Positions 36,179 through 49,202 of a DNA stretch of 64,000 nt are shown piece by piece. The first letter of the stretch is position 1; every line of letters starts with the position of its first letter. A model generated the notes under the pieces. That model had not been told where the DNA came from. It did no database searches and saw only the letters and a program-made list of their open reading frames with translations. Source of the stretch: Zonotrichia leucophrys gambelii. Lineage: Eukaryota; Chordata; Aves; Passeriformes; Passerellidae. The position numbers and the translations under genes are program-made. The stretch is from NCBI RefSeq assembly GCF_028769735.1, contig NC_088173.1, positions 66,052,963-66,116,962 on the forward strand, read 5' to 3'.

Positions 36179-39100
36179 TCACTTTTTTCCCCCAGTACTG
36201 TACTACACACCTTTCTTTTTCTAGTCAGCAGTTGTTCACAAACCTCATGTTCTGTGGTTTGAATGAAATAATTAAGGCAGGTAATAATGTACTGTGAGAA
36301 GGAAGGGGGTGACTCCATGGCCCTACAATCTCCAGGCACTTTTTCCTCAGAGGGAAGTGGAAAGAGCAAAATGAAAATATTCAGATTTAAGAGATGACAA
36401 AAGAAGGAAGATGTGGCATGCTGTGTAAAGAAGACTTCAATGGCTCTACAGACTGCCAAGAGCTAACTCTATTCTCTTATTTATATGTATTTTAGGGTGC
36501 TTTCAGTACTCCTGGAACTCACATCACTGACAGCAGATGGAAAAGTGCCTCTATATAGAAATTGTGCATTTTCTGCCATGACAGGGATTGTGTCCTCAGG
36601 TATGGCAGAGAAGGAGGGTACAGAGTTCAGCCCTGTCTGGCCTGAGGCTGCACAACACAGGGCAGCAGAACTCCAGACCCACACAGCATTGCAGGAAAAG
36701 GCTGTGGGATAAATCATGGCTAAACAGGTAAGGAAAATAGGTGCCAGCTCTGCTTTGGGAGGTGCATTGGACTGAGGCCACCAGCTCTGCTGCTGTTTTG
36801 GAACAAGAAACCCTCTATTTTCACCCTTGAGCAGCAGCCAGGTTGGACTAAAGGGCAGCACTCTGACCTGGAAGGAACTTTGTGCAGCAGCCTGGAGGCG
36901 AAGCAGCCCACAGCACCCACGGGAGCCAGGATTTCACACAGAGCCACTCTGTCCCTCTGTCCTGTGTGAGCACGCCGCTCATGGTGAGTCAGCCTGTGCC
37001 ATCCTGCGAGCCAGGGTGTCAGGAACACACCCAACCCAGAACCCAGGGCATGGTGAACATCTGCAATGCCGCTCTCTGAACTGCAGCGCAGGGCTGTGCA
37101 CAACAGCACACACCTGCAGGACATGGAGATGTGGTGCTAAGGGCTTTGCACAGATGGGCAGCCAGAATTTGTGCCTTGGAGAACCTCTGGCTGGTGTTCA
37201 AGGAAAGAAACCAAGGCTGGCAGAGAGTGTTCCTTCTCTCTGCCACCCTCCCAGTGCCTTTAGGAAGGCACACTGTGCTCTGGCTGCTGCTGATGCACCT
37301 CTGCTGATGCAGCCATGCAGCAGCAGCATTGCAGCAGCTGCTGCCTGCACAGCCTGAGTGCTCCTGCTGATCTCCCACTCAACTCCTCTGAGCCTGGAAA
37401 TCCCAACAGGCCATCCAGGCTGTGCTAAAATACAGCGACTGTTGCTGGAAATGAAGGCAAAGTGGAAAGGGCAGAGGCAAAAGAGGATGTTTAAACAATG
37501 CAACAAATGACTGAAGATGCTCAAAATTATTTAAAATCCATTTTTATAAATAAAAAAAGATTATTTCAAAGCTCGGCATCTTACAATCAGTTTCTCTGCA
37601 TATGTATATACACACAGCATGTAAAAATACTGCATTTTATCACATCTCTTTGCAGATCAGGACATGACATCAACCTACATACAAAAAATCCACGTGTGTG
37701 AATTGCCATATTTCATGAGAGTAGAACTTTAGCACTGGGTTACTGAAATGTGTGATGTGACTCCACAACCACGAGGGCTCCCTCTCTGTACCATGAAATC
37801 CATGGCTATTTTAGCACATGCAGAGCCTACTTTCTGCAGCAGCATGATATCACCAGTCCCACATTCAGAGAATAATCATGGCCTTGTCTGCCCTGCAAAA
37901 ACTGACTCCATAATTCAAAAAAAACCAGCGCAGTTCAGCCAGCAGCAGCAAGAGCACTGCTCTAGTGCAATACTGGACTCAGTTGTCTCTAGTGTTGGAT
38001 CATCTAATTCTGCTCAGAGTGGGGTAAGAAAAACCATGGGGAGAAGCTCCCAAACCCCAAAACCCCCTTGCCATAGTCTAATTGCAGCAGCCATGAAGAA
38101 AATGAAGAGAAAATGGCTTCACAGTCCCCAGATATTTTTGTGAAATGTCAAAAGAAAACTTCTATTACAAAGAGGGGGAACAAAAAATAATGAAAGTAAG
38201 AACCTCAGCATTTTCTTAAAACTTTAATCTGTGAACATTTTCTATCTGGTCAGATGTTCCAGCAGCAGTTCGGGAGTGTTTCATTTCAATCCTGGCAGCT
38301 GCTATTCATTTTTTATCTTTTCAAGCTTTTTTGTAAAAAAGTAACCTAAATTGTAGATTAAACCCAAACTACGCCAAATCAGACAGTCTTACATTTCATC
38401 TGAAGAAAGCAAATGGCAATCACAACCTCCCTGGGAGACAATTTTATTCCTACCATTCTTTATTTGTACAACAATTAGTCTTTTTCTGATCCAAGATAAA
38501 GTCCCCCAGGCACAGTTGTGAAACATGATAATAGCAGAGTGCTGGGTTTTTTTTTTTTTAATGAACTTGATGAATGACCAAAATCAATCATTCCCTCAAA
38601 ATTTTAGCTATGATGAGCTGGCATCTTCCACCCTGGAAGTGTTGCCTCCAAAAATTCTCAGCTAGACCCAAGGGTGATATAGGAGCATCTTCAATTTCCA
38701 TGTCTCACAGCAGTTCATGGGTGTTATGTCATTGCATGGTGCTCCAGCAGCTGTGCACTGGAACAGCCACGAGCTGCTCCTCTCAAACACAGAATATGTA
38801 ACATTTCATGCACATCAGACTTCAAAAAGCAAAAGGAACCCCTTCTCCTACATGGCAATGTCAATGAGAAAGGAAATGAGCTGAATTCTTTCGTGCCCAG
38901 AGCCAGTGAGCTGTGACACAGGGCAGCACAGCAGCTCCCCACGTCAGCCAGCCAGGAAGAAAGGCACCGAGACTGTGCCAGATGCATCTTCTCATTTCAC
39001 TGGCATGCAGGGATGGGTGAACACGTCAGCAGTGCTCCCCTGCCCTCTGGGCAGGCCCCATCCCTCCATTCCCTTCAGGGAAAGTGAAACCACAGCAAAG

Positions 39101-41172
39101 GGACCTCCCTTGGGAGGCACCTGGGAGGCTCCCCGTGCAGAGGTATCTGTGTGGCCTCTGAGATCTTCCATTCCTCTGCACAGATTAAATAGAGGGAGAA
39201 GCACTTGTGCTTGGAATTCCCTGAATTTCATTACCAACCACCCAGGGCTCAGCCAGGGCCAAGCTCTGTGGTTACTGCACAGCCACACTTTTATTTTGGG
39301 GTGATGAAGGACCATTCACTGCTGCTGGGGAGCCTTGAGGGGTGGGATGCGGGTGGGTGGGTGCCTCCACAAACCAGACACTGAACCAGACTCATGCAAA
39401 CAGGTGAGACCCTCAGTGGCACAGCACTTGTCCTGCTCTTGCAGTGCTTAACCTGTGCCAGCTGCTGCCTGAGCCATCTCCTCCAGGACCTGGCAGAGGC
39501 ATAATTCAGTCTGGGGAGGCGTGGGACCTGCTCTCCCTCCCCACCTCCCTCCCACCTCCATCCACCTTCCCTGCTGCTAGGTTATGTCAGCCCAAAACCT
39601 CCTCTGGGGAGGAGGAACAACAGCTGGTTCTCTCCAAGCCATCTCACCCAATTAAAGAAAACTCTGCAATCAATGCTTCCATGATTTTATTGTTGATGGG
39701 CGCACAAGGCAGAGGAGGAGCAGCCTCACCCTCCCTCAGCTGTGCTCTAAAAAATTCCTGAAAAAAAGGCAATTGAACAAGAAGTTACCACTTGTAGCCT
39801 TTAGTTTACAAGAGCAGAGCCAAGCTGGTAATATTAGGGTTTACAAAAAACCATCCAAGATGCCAACTGTGCCCTTTTCATCCTGAGTTAATGGTATCAG
39901 TATGTTTTCATGTAGTCACAGCTTCTGGAGTCATGGGATAACACAAAAGGATGAACCTTAAGGAATTTTTTTAGCTGTTGTGGTGACAAGCTTGTGGAAA
40001 GCTTGAGAATTTGAATTCTTAGCCAGAAAACAAGTAACCAGTGCCTAAATGTGAATTTTTAAATATCTTAATATCCTCTTGAGTACTGGAGACTGAGTCA
40101 TGGTTCTGGGAAGGGTAACATTACAGCTTTATGGTCTGCTGCAAGACTTGGCTGGGATGAAATCAGGTTTTCTGTAATAATTTGGAGCCTCTGTTCCCTC
40201 TGTGGAGGGGATGGTCCTCAGCAAGTAGCAGAGGATGCCTGCCTATTAAATTCACATTAAATTAATAGAATAAACTGCTTAGCAGTCTTCACAGATCAGG
40301 ACAAGGCAATACATTTAAATGCCTGTGCAGATTTAGGCATCTATTATTAAACACTTTAGTCTGAAGGCTTGGCCCCAACTCCTTAATGTTATTTCTTCCT
40401 TATCACTTAGGTCTAAATTCAAATCTCAAAATGATCCTAGTGCCTGTAAAGTAACCTGAAATGGAATGAGATGAGCAGTGGAAGAAGGATCTTGCACCAG
40501 GGACATAACAAGGTCATATCAGAAGAGCAATTCTGAGCAATTCTTAGGCAATCCCAAGTAGGGTCCCTCTAGCAAGACATAACAAATTCAGAGTGAATCT
40601 GAGATCAACAAATCTGCACTTGGGCAGGTCAGTGGCTGAAGCTGCACAGATCACTTGAAGACAACATGCCAACTGTACTTTTTACTGTGCCCTGACCTCC
40701 ACCCTCTCCTCCCCTCCCAAAACATAAGCAAGCAGCATTTCTGGAGAAACTCACAAAATAACTTTCGGATGTTCACAAAGCAAAGTATGACATGCTGAGG
40801 GACATGGCAGGGGTTCCCCTTCTTCCCTGAGCCCCTTCACCCATGGATCTGCAGAACCCAGGCTCCAGTGGCTCCAAGTGATGTGTTCTCTGCACTATTA
40901 TTCACTCTAAGAGTCAGCTCGTGCCCATCAGGACACATTTGGACAGACCCCCATATCTCCATCCCACACAAAAGCCCCCCTTCTCTTGGGACAGAACCCT
41001 CAATTCTGCATCCCCACAGCCTGCTCCTGCTGTAGCCCCCTACACAGCACTCCCACAATCCTTGTTATTTATTAACAGAGCCATATATTCCCTGCCAAGT
41101 CCGTTTCCCCTTCACACAGCTCATGGGGCCATTCAGCTCTTTGCCAAGCAGACCTTTCAAACACAGAGTGTT
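36179..41172 (-). other. Noncoding sequence, no exon recognised
   Basis: Moderately GC-rich in 36.6-37.4 and 38.9-39.7 kb, where many overlapping short frames open on both strands without domain motifs. It contains a CAG/CTG-rich, hairpin-prone piece at 37283-37344. No transposon was recognised. Confidence 0.5.
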
Positions 41173-41198
41173 ACAACTAAAAGGGCCCTTGTAGTTGT
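41173..41198. repeat. 26-bp near-perfect palindrome
   Basis: The arms acaactaaaaggg and cccttgtagttgt pair at 12 of 13 positions, the mismatch being 41180 against 41191, with no spacer and a GGGCCC centre. It could be a chance palindrome, the scar of a small inverted element, or a dimeric protein site. Confidence 0.9.
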
Positions 41199-41913
41199 GC
41201 AGTGTTGTGAGGAGAAATGTTTCTTCCCTGACACAGGTACAGCTCCAGCCTTGCTCATGGGGAGCACAGGGATATTGCTGCTATTTCCCCAGGGCACAGG
41301 GAGCAGGCTGGGGACACAGGTCCATTCCCAAGGGGACAACTTGATGGCCTGGATGTGGCAGGGCACAGTCCACCCTTATTATCAGCCCACAGCTGGGAGA
41401 CAACACTTGGGATTTTAGACCTGGGTTCATCTCACTGGATGATTCTTGATTTTGCAGGAGACATTGCACTCAGCTCTGAGGAGTCTCTGCTCTTGGATCT
41501 GAAGCTGCTCTGGAGGAAGGGCCACAATCCAGCCAAGCTGGCACAAAGTGCTCCACAAAACTCAAAACCCTGCTCACCTGCAAGCCCTCACACAACAGCA
41601 GCTCAGCCCTTGCAGGAAGGGATTCCTTCCCTGTAAAACTCCCCAGTAAGAGTCACCAGCCTAAAATGCCCTTCCAGACACAGGGACCTCAGCAGGACCC
41701 ACCAGGCTGCTGCCATTGGGCATGGAGAGCGGGAGGCAAATGCACTTTGATTATCAGTCATCCTCATTACACTGGCAATCAGGAGCAGGGAGGGGCTTTT
41801 CAGGAGCCCTGGATGGCCTGGCAAGCACCACTGTGCTGAAAGATGAAGGGACTTTTGCTCCCCAGCCAGCCAGCAACTTCAAAGCCTTTTTCATTCAGTT
41901 GCTGTTGGGGCAG

Positions 41914-41933
41914 CACACACACACACACACACA
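41914..41933. repeat. (CA)10 microsatellite
   Basis: Ten uninterrupted CA dinucleotides, a likely polymorphic marker. It has no coding meaning. Confidence 0.95.
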
Positions 41934-44900
41934 ACTGCTGTTAAGGTATCACCAGCCCTGGCGCAGGTCAGCGCTGCCTGACTCAGGCTACAACTGCCTG
42001 CTGCAAACACAGGGCACACAGCTTGCTAAAAGGGTTTTTATCTACACACAGCTAATGCTCTGTGCCCAACAGAAACGCTGCAGAAGGGACCAGGAGAGAT
42101 TCTGTGCAGCACATTACGCAAGAGGTCGGGTGAGATTACAGCCAACCACTTCCAGCTGCCTGCATTTCAGTCAGGAGATGCCAAATTGAGGGGAAGCACA
42201 AATTTGGGATGAAAGTATATCAAAATTGATCTACTGTAAAAAATGTTTTAGGTCTAGGATAGAAATCTGTGTTTCTCAGAACAGCCACAGCCCAGATAAG
42301 AAAAATCTCATTGCAAGCCCTGTAATACATCAATGACAATAAGAGTTACATATGTTCTCACAGCTCTAATGCACCTGTACAGCTTTCCTCTCTTCATGCC
42401 CTGAGGAATACTGGCTTTACAAAAGTAATAAAGAGCTCCAAGAAGTGAGACTGGGAGAGCATCACCTCAAAACAGCTTGGCTGGTGAGAACCAGCTTCCC
42501 ACCCACCCCAGTGATTTCCCTCCCACAGAATAAGCTGCTGCACCTTTCTGTCTCTTTCAGATTCTTTCCTTGCCAAAACATCACCTAACTCCAAAATGCA
42601 ATGATAAAACTGGAAAGCTTTCTTGTGATAAGAGAATCCGAATGATCTCTCTTTCCTTTAGAATCTAAGGAAGATGTTTCTCACTTCCAAAAGTTTCAGG
42701 ATCAAACTCTATAGTGGCTTTTATAGGGGAGTTCCCTGCAGTATCAAGCCCCAGCTAAGGTATGATGCAACAGGTAAGTGCAAATCTTCAAAGGAGAAAG
42801 GGTGAACTGTGAGAAAGAGCACTATCATAATTTTGTACCATGAGACAAACATAATAAAAAAGCAAAACACATTAAAACTCTTGTTAGGCCAGTTGTTTGC
42901 TAGTTTTTCCCTGAAGTATTAAAAGAAGAGAAATGAAGATACTTAGTCACGAGGTTTAAGCCCATGGTTCCCTTTGAAAAGAATTTTCACTGTCCTGTGC
43001 TCTCAGCAGATTTTTGTTGAGCAGTTGAAAGATGCTGTTTTCAAAGGCAGGACTCAGCCCAGTTAATTGTTACACCTCTTTGTGCTGCCTTTTCTTTCAA
43101 CGAGAAGCAGCTAAAGGTTTGCAGGAAGGAGCCTCGGGGCTGCAACAGATGTCATGAGCCACTTCCTACAAATTAGAAAAGGAAAGTAACCCCCTCAGGT
43201 TAATTATGGGGAGAGGCCACACACAGAGCTGTGTAATGAGCCTGTGGGATGGAGAGAAGGCAACTGCTTCATATTGGATTTCAAGAGACAGAGCATGAAA
43301 TCTCTGGTGCTGCCTGCATGCTTTCACAGAGCCGGAGCAATGCCTCCTGCCCGGGGAGGACACAGTCCTGCTGGCAGGGCAGAGCTAAGGGAGGACAATG
43401 ACACTGCCCAGCCACCCTCTGAGGACGTTTCTCTGTGCTCCTGCCCTCCAAGGCTGCCACAGCACAGGGGACTTTGCACCTGCCTCCCTATTTACACAGG
43501 TGCAAGGTAGTTAGAAAGCCGTAGCCTAAGGACCAAAGTGTAAAGACAGGGACTTGGCTGACCTGGATGTTGTTGTTTTCCTGCTGGGATGAATAGGCCA
43601 AAGTCCTTTCATCTCTCTCTGCCTCATTTCCCCATCTATATAATGGAGATGGCGGTATTTATTTTCTTTTTCTTTTGTTTTTGTTTTTTTTTTTTTTAAG
43701 AAGTGGCTATATTTTCACGAAGGGAAAGCACCAGAACAATCCTAGCTAACATCATCACCAAACAGCCCTGTAGCAGCACAGGTTATGCCTTTTTTCTCTC
43801 TTTTTTTCCACTGACCCAACCCCAACAGGTTGGTGGGAGCCCATCTTGTTTTTTAAAACTGTTTCCTTGGGTACTGGGTCACTTTTAAAAGTCACAGATG
43901 CGTGTTTAAAGTAAATTTGTGCAGCTAATCAATTGTAACTCAGCCCTGAATGTTAGCTGAAGAATCAGCCCCATGTTTCCTTCCACTAAAATATACATTT
44001 ATGGTCAGGTTAGCATGACCTGACAACAAAACCAGCAAGGACAAAAACAACCCTGAATGCACCAGCTAGAGTGCTAGAAGATTTATTTTAGTGGGTGGGA
44101 AATAGTTTGATGTTTATTTAAACTGTGATTTGCAGATGGGGCCAGGGGGTGTTTAAGTGACATTTAACGGGTTTGTCTTCAAAAAAAGGAGAATCCTGGC
44201 AAAAAACTGAGCTGCAGCTTCACAAGGGAAGGCATTGCTGTTACCAGAGGAGAGGTCACTGGGACCCAGGACACCCTGCACAGGCACAGCTGAACCTCCT
44301 GCTGCCAGGATGGCCTCAGGTCCTGAAGAACTGGGGATAAGTAACTGTGTGCTTCAAGGAACTCGTGCAGGGGCCAGGAGGAATGGAACAGGTCAACGTT
44401 TTCAGGCCAAGAGGGACACTTTGCTGACATTCCATCTTGTGGGGGAAATAAAGTGAAACATTTTGGGTTTGTTCCAGTGAAGAACAGTAGGGTATTTTTG
44501 GTCTCAGCAAAGCAATGGAAGATAAATCTGCCATAATAACAGCTCCTCCTGCAGCATCTTCCCAGTTGGGTGCACATCACCTCTGACACTTTCGTTGACT
44601 GGGCTCAAAAAGGAGGATGAGAAGCAAAATCTGAATCATTTCAAATCTCTCATAGAGCATGACCAGTGCAGAATTATACACAGTGCCCCCACTGACAAAA
44701 GCACTGAGCACTGCTTTGTGGCAGTGCATTTTCATCAACAGCTCTATCTTCCAAGTGCACAGGAGGATATTCACACTAAAAATGACTACTGGTCAATGAA
44801 TGTTAGATGTCTTCCAATTTTTCCACACCCAGAAATCCAATCTCCAGACTTGAACTGACAGTTTGCATGTCATCTTACTTCCCACTTCTTCAAAAAGCAG

Positions 44901-46259
44901 GCATGCCAAATCCAGCCTGGTTTCAGCAGGTAGATTAGAGGCTAAGAAAAACTGGTTTTCTTGAGGCAGGATTAGCTTGAGGTGCTTCTGAGATAATCTG
45001 TCTGCCTTCCAGGCACTCTCTAAATACTCAGAGGCACCCATTTGTCATCACTGCTGCACCTGACCTGCAGGGTGGGAGTGTGCATGCCTCTTACCTTGTG
45101 TGTGCATCTACTGGGGAGGATAAAAACAATTTGTGGTCTGCCTGTAACAAGCTGAACACCAGGACTGCTTAGATACTGCAGAGACATATTGTGTGATGAT
45201 CACTCTGTCCCAACAGCCCAGGGTGGCACAAGCTGAGTTTCAGGAATGTGGATGGTAGATTCAAAAAAATGAATCTGTTCAGCAGTTTCTTGAAGTAGAT
45301 ATGAGGGGCACAAGCACCACCTGGACAGTTATCAATGTCCTGTTAAGAGCAACAGGATGGCAAGCCAGCCTGGAAAACTAATAAAAATAAAAGTCCTGCT
45401 CATACTTGTACCAAATTTTCTTAGGCTCAAAGGGTTTCTCTAAGATTTGAACAAATAATAGGATCAGAGGGTTTTAAGACGACTCACATAAGGGGCCCGA
45501 TCCAGCCCCCAGTGCAGCCAGTAAGTTTTTGAAAAAGAAATCTCCGACTTAAATCCAGCTATTGTGATTTCCACCAGCTGAGGATCTCTCACCCTGCCTG
45601 CAATGGGAACATGCCCAGGCTGCCTGCCAGCACTTCTGGCTTTGCTGCAGTAGGAGTGACGTTCAGGTATGCGTGACCACTCACCATCAGATTTCTTCAC
45701 AATGACAAGCTTTGAAGTCAGAGCACTTTGCTCTCCTTCCACAAACCATTTTCACTCAAAACAATAACTATTTAAATGGGAGCCTCACCAAAGCCATTTC
45801 AGATTTCTTTTTTTTTTAATCTTCTTTGTCAGTGGTAAAATATAGTTAAATCCGTATAGGCTGGATATCCCAGCACTGAACTACTTCCAGTGCTGGGAGA
45901 GAAGACACCAATGACTTCACCCAATATTACACTGAAACCTAGAAAGAATAAAAGTGAGCAAATAACTCTTTTTGCTGAAAATCTTGTAAAGCTCCTCCCT
46001 ACAAAACCCACTCAAAGTTGTCTTTTCATAGCCAGCGGGGCTGCTAGAGGCTTGAATGTGATTTGTGGACCTCATCCTGCCTATTCAGAGCAAAAGATAA
46101 CACCTGCGGGAAGCAGGGGAAAGGTTAAAACCTGGTACCTCTGTGTTTTCCTAAGTGCAGAGCTTGGCACCAGAACAGAGCCTGGGAACAATGGCAGGAG
46201 CATTGTGCCTGTTTTCTTTTCCCTTAAAGTAACGTTTTTGCTGCAGTGTCATCTTTCTG
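41934..46259 (-). other. Noncoding sequence, nothing recognised
   Basis: No exon, transposon or RNA gene was recognised. There is a 14-T run near 43684-43697. Confidence 0.5.
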
Positions 46260-46450
46260 CTCAGCCAAGCAGGCGCTCTGGGTCAAATCAGCTGCGTGAG
46301 CCGTCAGCAGATTTTTCTGGCCCTCTCAAAAGATCTTCAGGCATTGTATTAAGAAGCCAAATCGGTGAGAAAACAGGAAAAAAAAAAAAAAAAAGAAGTG
46401 GACAGACTGCCCACACGTTTTACCGGTCAGGCGCTCGCATGACTGTGAAA
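46260..46450. other. CpG-retaining patch split by a poly-A run
   Basis: About eight CpGs in 190 bp (caagcaggcgctctgg, gctgcgtgagccgtc, cacgttttaccggtcaggcg) are interrupted by 17 A at 46378-46394. This is a candidate noncoding element; conservation is unknown. Confidence 0.2.
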
Positions 46451-49044
46451 TAATCAGCATTCTTTTGGTGAAATGTAGCAGCTTTAAACCAGCAATCTGG
46501 CTTCCCTCTCTGGAAAACAGCGTGCTTTCTCGAAAAAGCTAAACCCAGAGTATTACAGCCTGACAGCTTCAAAATTCCTCAGACCTCCCACAGGAATGGC
46601 TCACAAAAGAGCAGGCTGGATGTCATCCACCCATCCCAGGGAAACAGACCCTCTGATGGAAAACCCTAAGGGAAGGCATAATTTCCATTTACACCATCTT
46701 TTATGTTGTGGCTAAGTGGCTTGTTTATAATTGCTGGATTTAGGTGAGAAGGGCTTCACCTCTCCTTACAGTTCCTGTAATGCAGCTTTGGGGCCTGTTG
46801 GGTCACTTCCCAAAGAGAGAAAATAGGAGAAATTTTCCTAGAGTTCTTTCACATGTTTTGGCAGGGATTCTGCAGCAGACACAGACACAAAGAGCACAGA
46901 GGACAGTCCCACTTTCACAGCCCTTTGCACAAGCCATACCCAATTCAGGGAGACACTACACACCAACTTTGCAGACAGACAAGAGGCACAGAACAAAATT
47001 CATCACTATTTGCCAGGATTTCCATAAATCCATAAAAAAAGAATCAGCATTTTTAAACTGAAGTGGCATTTTAAAAAAGAAATGGCATTTTTTTAAAAAC
47101 CCACCTTTTCTATACAAAATTTCTTCAAGGGCTATTGCTATCCCAAACAAAAGAAATTGAGGAGTTACATATGGCACTTCCACACATAACAGCTACCACA
47201 AATCCCTGTGGTTGTGGCAACAGATTGCTTAAATTGATGAAGACAAAAGTTTAATTGCTCATAATTTTGCCACACAGAACCATTTGGTCTAAGTCTTTCC
47301 AATGCCTGGGACATATAACTCCATTCTTATGAGAGAAAAATAATAGAACATCTAATTAGAAATTCTATGATTTGGCATATTCACACATGAGCTGAATTAA
47401 GGCAGAAAAGGACATCTTCAATTCTCTGTTTTGCAACCTTACTAAATCGTTCAATTTGATTTTATGTATTTGTAAATTTATTTAATTTATTTAATGTAAT
47501 GGTAAGTGAATGCTAATTCCTAGTACTTGGCAAGCAGAGGAGTTGACTCAATCATTGCTGCACATTAAGTAAAACATTATGGCTTTAATTTCTATTTGAA
47601 TAGTACTAGAGGAGTATCCTCCAAGCTTCCCTGCTGCCTCTTCTCATGTGAACTTCCTGCAGTCTGGACTATAGTGAAAGCCAGATAAAATCATTTCTGA
47701 AAGGATACGGAGGCCTGAAATGCAAATCAGGGGAAGGAGTCCTCAGAAAGGGGTCTTCACACAGAATTGGTAGGTTATCAGGTCTTTACCTGCCTGGTAA
47801 TCAATCCTGGTGCCTGATCAGCTCCAGGGGATGGACCCAGAGGAGCACAAAGGCTCTTTATTCCCTGCGCTCACGGTGTGACTCTGCTGCAAAGCCTGGT
47901 TTGCTGGGAAGGGCAAGGTGGAGCTGGACACGGGGCCTATCGGGTGACGTTAATGCTCAGTCAAGATATGGACCTTGTGTTGGAGCGAGACAGACAGTCT
48001 TTGAAGAACATAATCTGTGTTGCCAACAATGGCTGGAGTGAAAGGAGCTCGCTCTGGTTACCTCAGAGGATGGACTGGTAAAGCAAAGTTGGATTCTTAT
48101 CAAGATGTTGGGTTTGGGTTTTTTTTAATCGTTGATTCATATGGTAATGGCTGTGAATACACAATGCAAGGTCTTCAAAGGGAGGAAACATAAGAAGGGT
48201 ATAGTTTCACCCAGTTCACCTTAAGGTTCCACACTTTTGTCCTGTGTGATTTTTTTTTAAACACATAAACCCTGCTATCCTTGCAGGGACAAACTCTATC
48301 CACGTCTTTTCAGCTTCCCTCCAATTCCAGTTGGACGCAGGCTCGCCAGCAGCAGTGAGCAGCAGCAGCTCTCCTGGGGTGCTGTGTTTCTCAGATTGAC
48401 CTTAGCTCTGTTTACCCTTGCTTCCAAAGTTTGGGCCAACATCTGCTAAATAAACAGCTGAGTGCTGAGGCTGTGGGGACAGGGAGGAGGAGTTAAAAAC
48501 AAATGGGATTGTGCTGAAATGAGAGAGTAGAGAGGGGAGCTCTAGAGAGATTGTTGTGGGTCAGCACACACAGGCAAATCCCTTTGCATCAATAGAAAAC
48601 CTTCTTCTGACATCTCTGACCCAGTTTTCAAGCATGCAGAACATAGCTATCCAAAGTTCACGTTTCCAGTTCAGATTGAAGCACTCTCCTAAATTCCCAG
48701 ACAAGCCACACTGCTCTTTCTTCTGTTTCATCTCCATTTCCAGCACACTGGAAATACCCAGGTACTTCAGCCATGCAAGTAGGGCAGTAGCTTATATTTA
48801 AGACAGCAGAATATCTTTTTCTCTTCCACCAAAATTCAAATTAATCATCCCAACAGTTTGGCAAGCATGGGGGATAGAAAGGGGTTTTCAAAGCTAATGG
48901 TGGGTTCACTCCAACACATCACAGTTTAGACCATCACTACCACCAACCACAGCATTTCACAAGCCATCAGAGCTGCTCCCTGATACAAGAGGTGTCTGAC
49001 TATCTATGTCACACTTAGGACTTTAGGTCTGTGCATTGGCCTGC
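46451..49044 (-). other. Noncoding sequence with one CpG-retaining patch
   Basis: Mostly AT-rich, with short imperfect repeats of ggcattttaaaa type at 47040-47100. The part at 47868-48080 keeps about seven CpGs and a small 67-codon frame, with no recognisable product. Confidence 0.45.
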
Positions 49045-49202
49045 ACAACATCACTGGAACAGGCTGCCCAGGGAAGTGCTGGAATCACCCTCCCTGGAAG
49101 TGTGCAAAAGGTGTGTGGATGTGGGGACATGGTTTAGTGCTGAACACAGCAGGGCTGGGTGAACAGCTGGGCTTTTACATAACAATTCTATGGTTCTATC
49201 CT
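49045..49202 (+). mobile_element. CR1 LINE 3'-end fragment
   Basis: CR1 landmarks are actggaacaggctgcccagg, cctccctggaagtgtgcaaa, ggacatggtttagtgctgaa and a terminal acaattctatggttctat. It is 5'-truncated and diverged, a fossil copy. Confidence 0.76.

Noticed and set aside
35684..36182. Lys/Glu/Arg-rich proteins of 129 and 152 codons
   Set aside because: They are translations of the homopurine microsatellite in two frames.
37240..37330. FGFRL1 signal-peptide exon (minus frame with Met-Leu-Leu-Leu)
   Set aside because: The hydrophobic stretch is too short and no in-frame donor follows at a plausible cleavage region. The Leu codons come from CAG/CTG-rich sequence.
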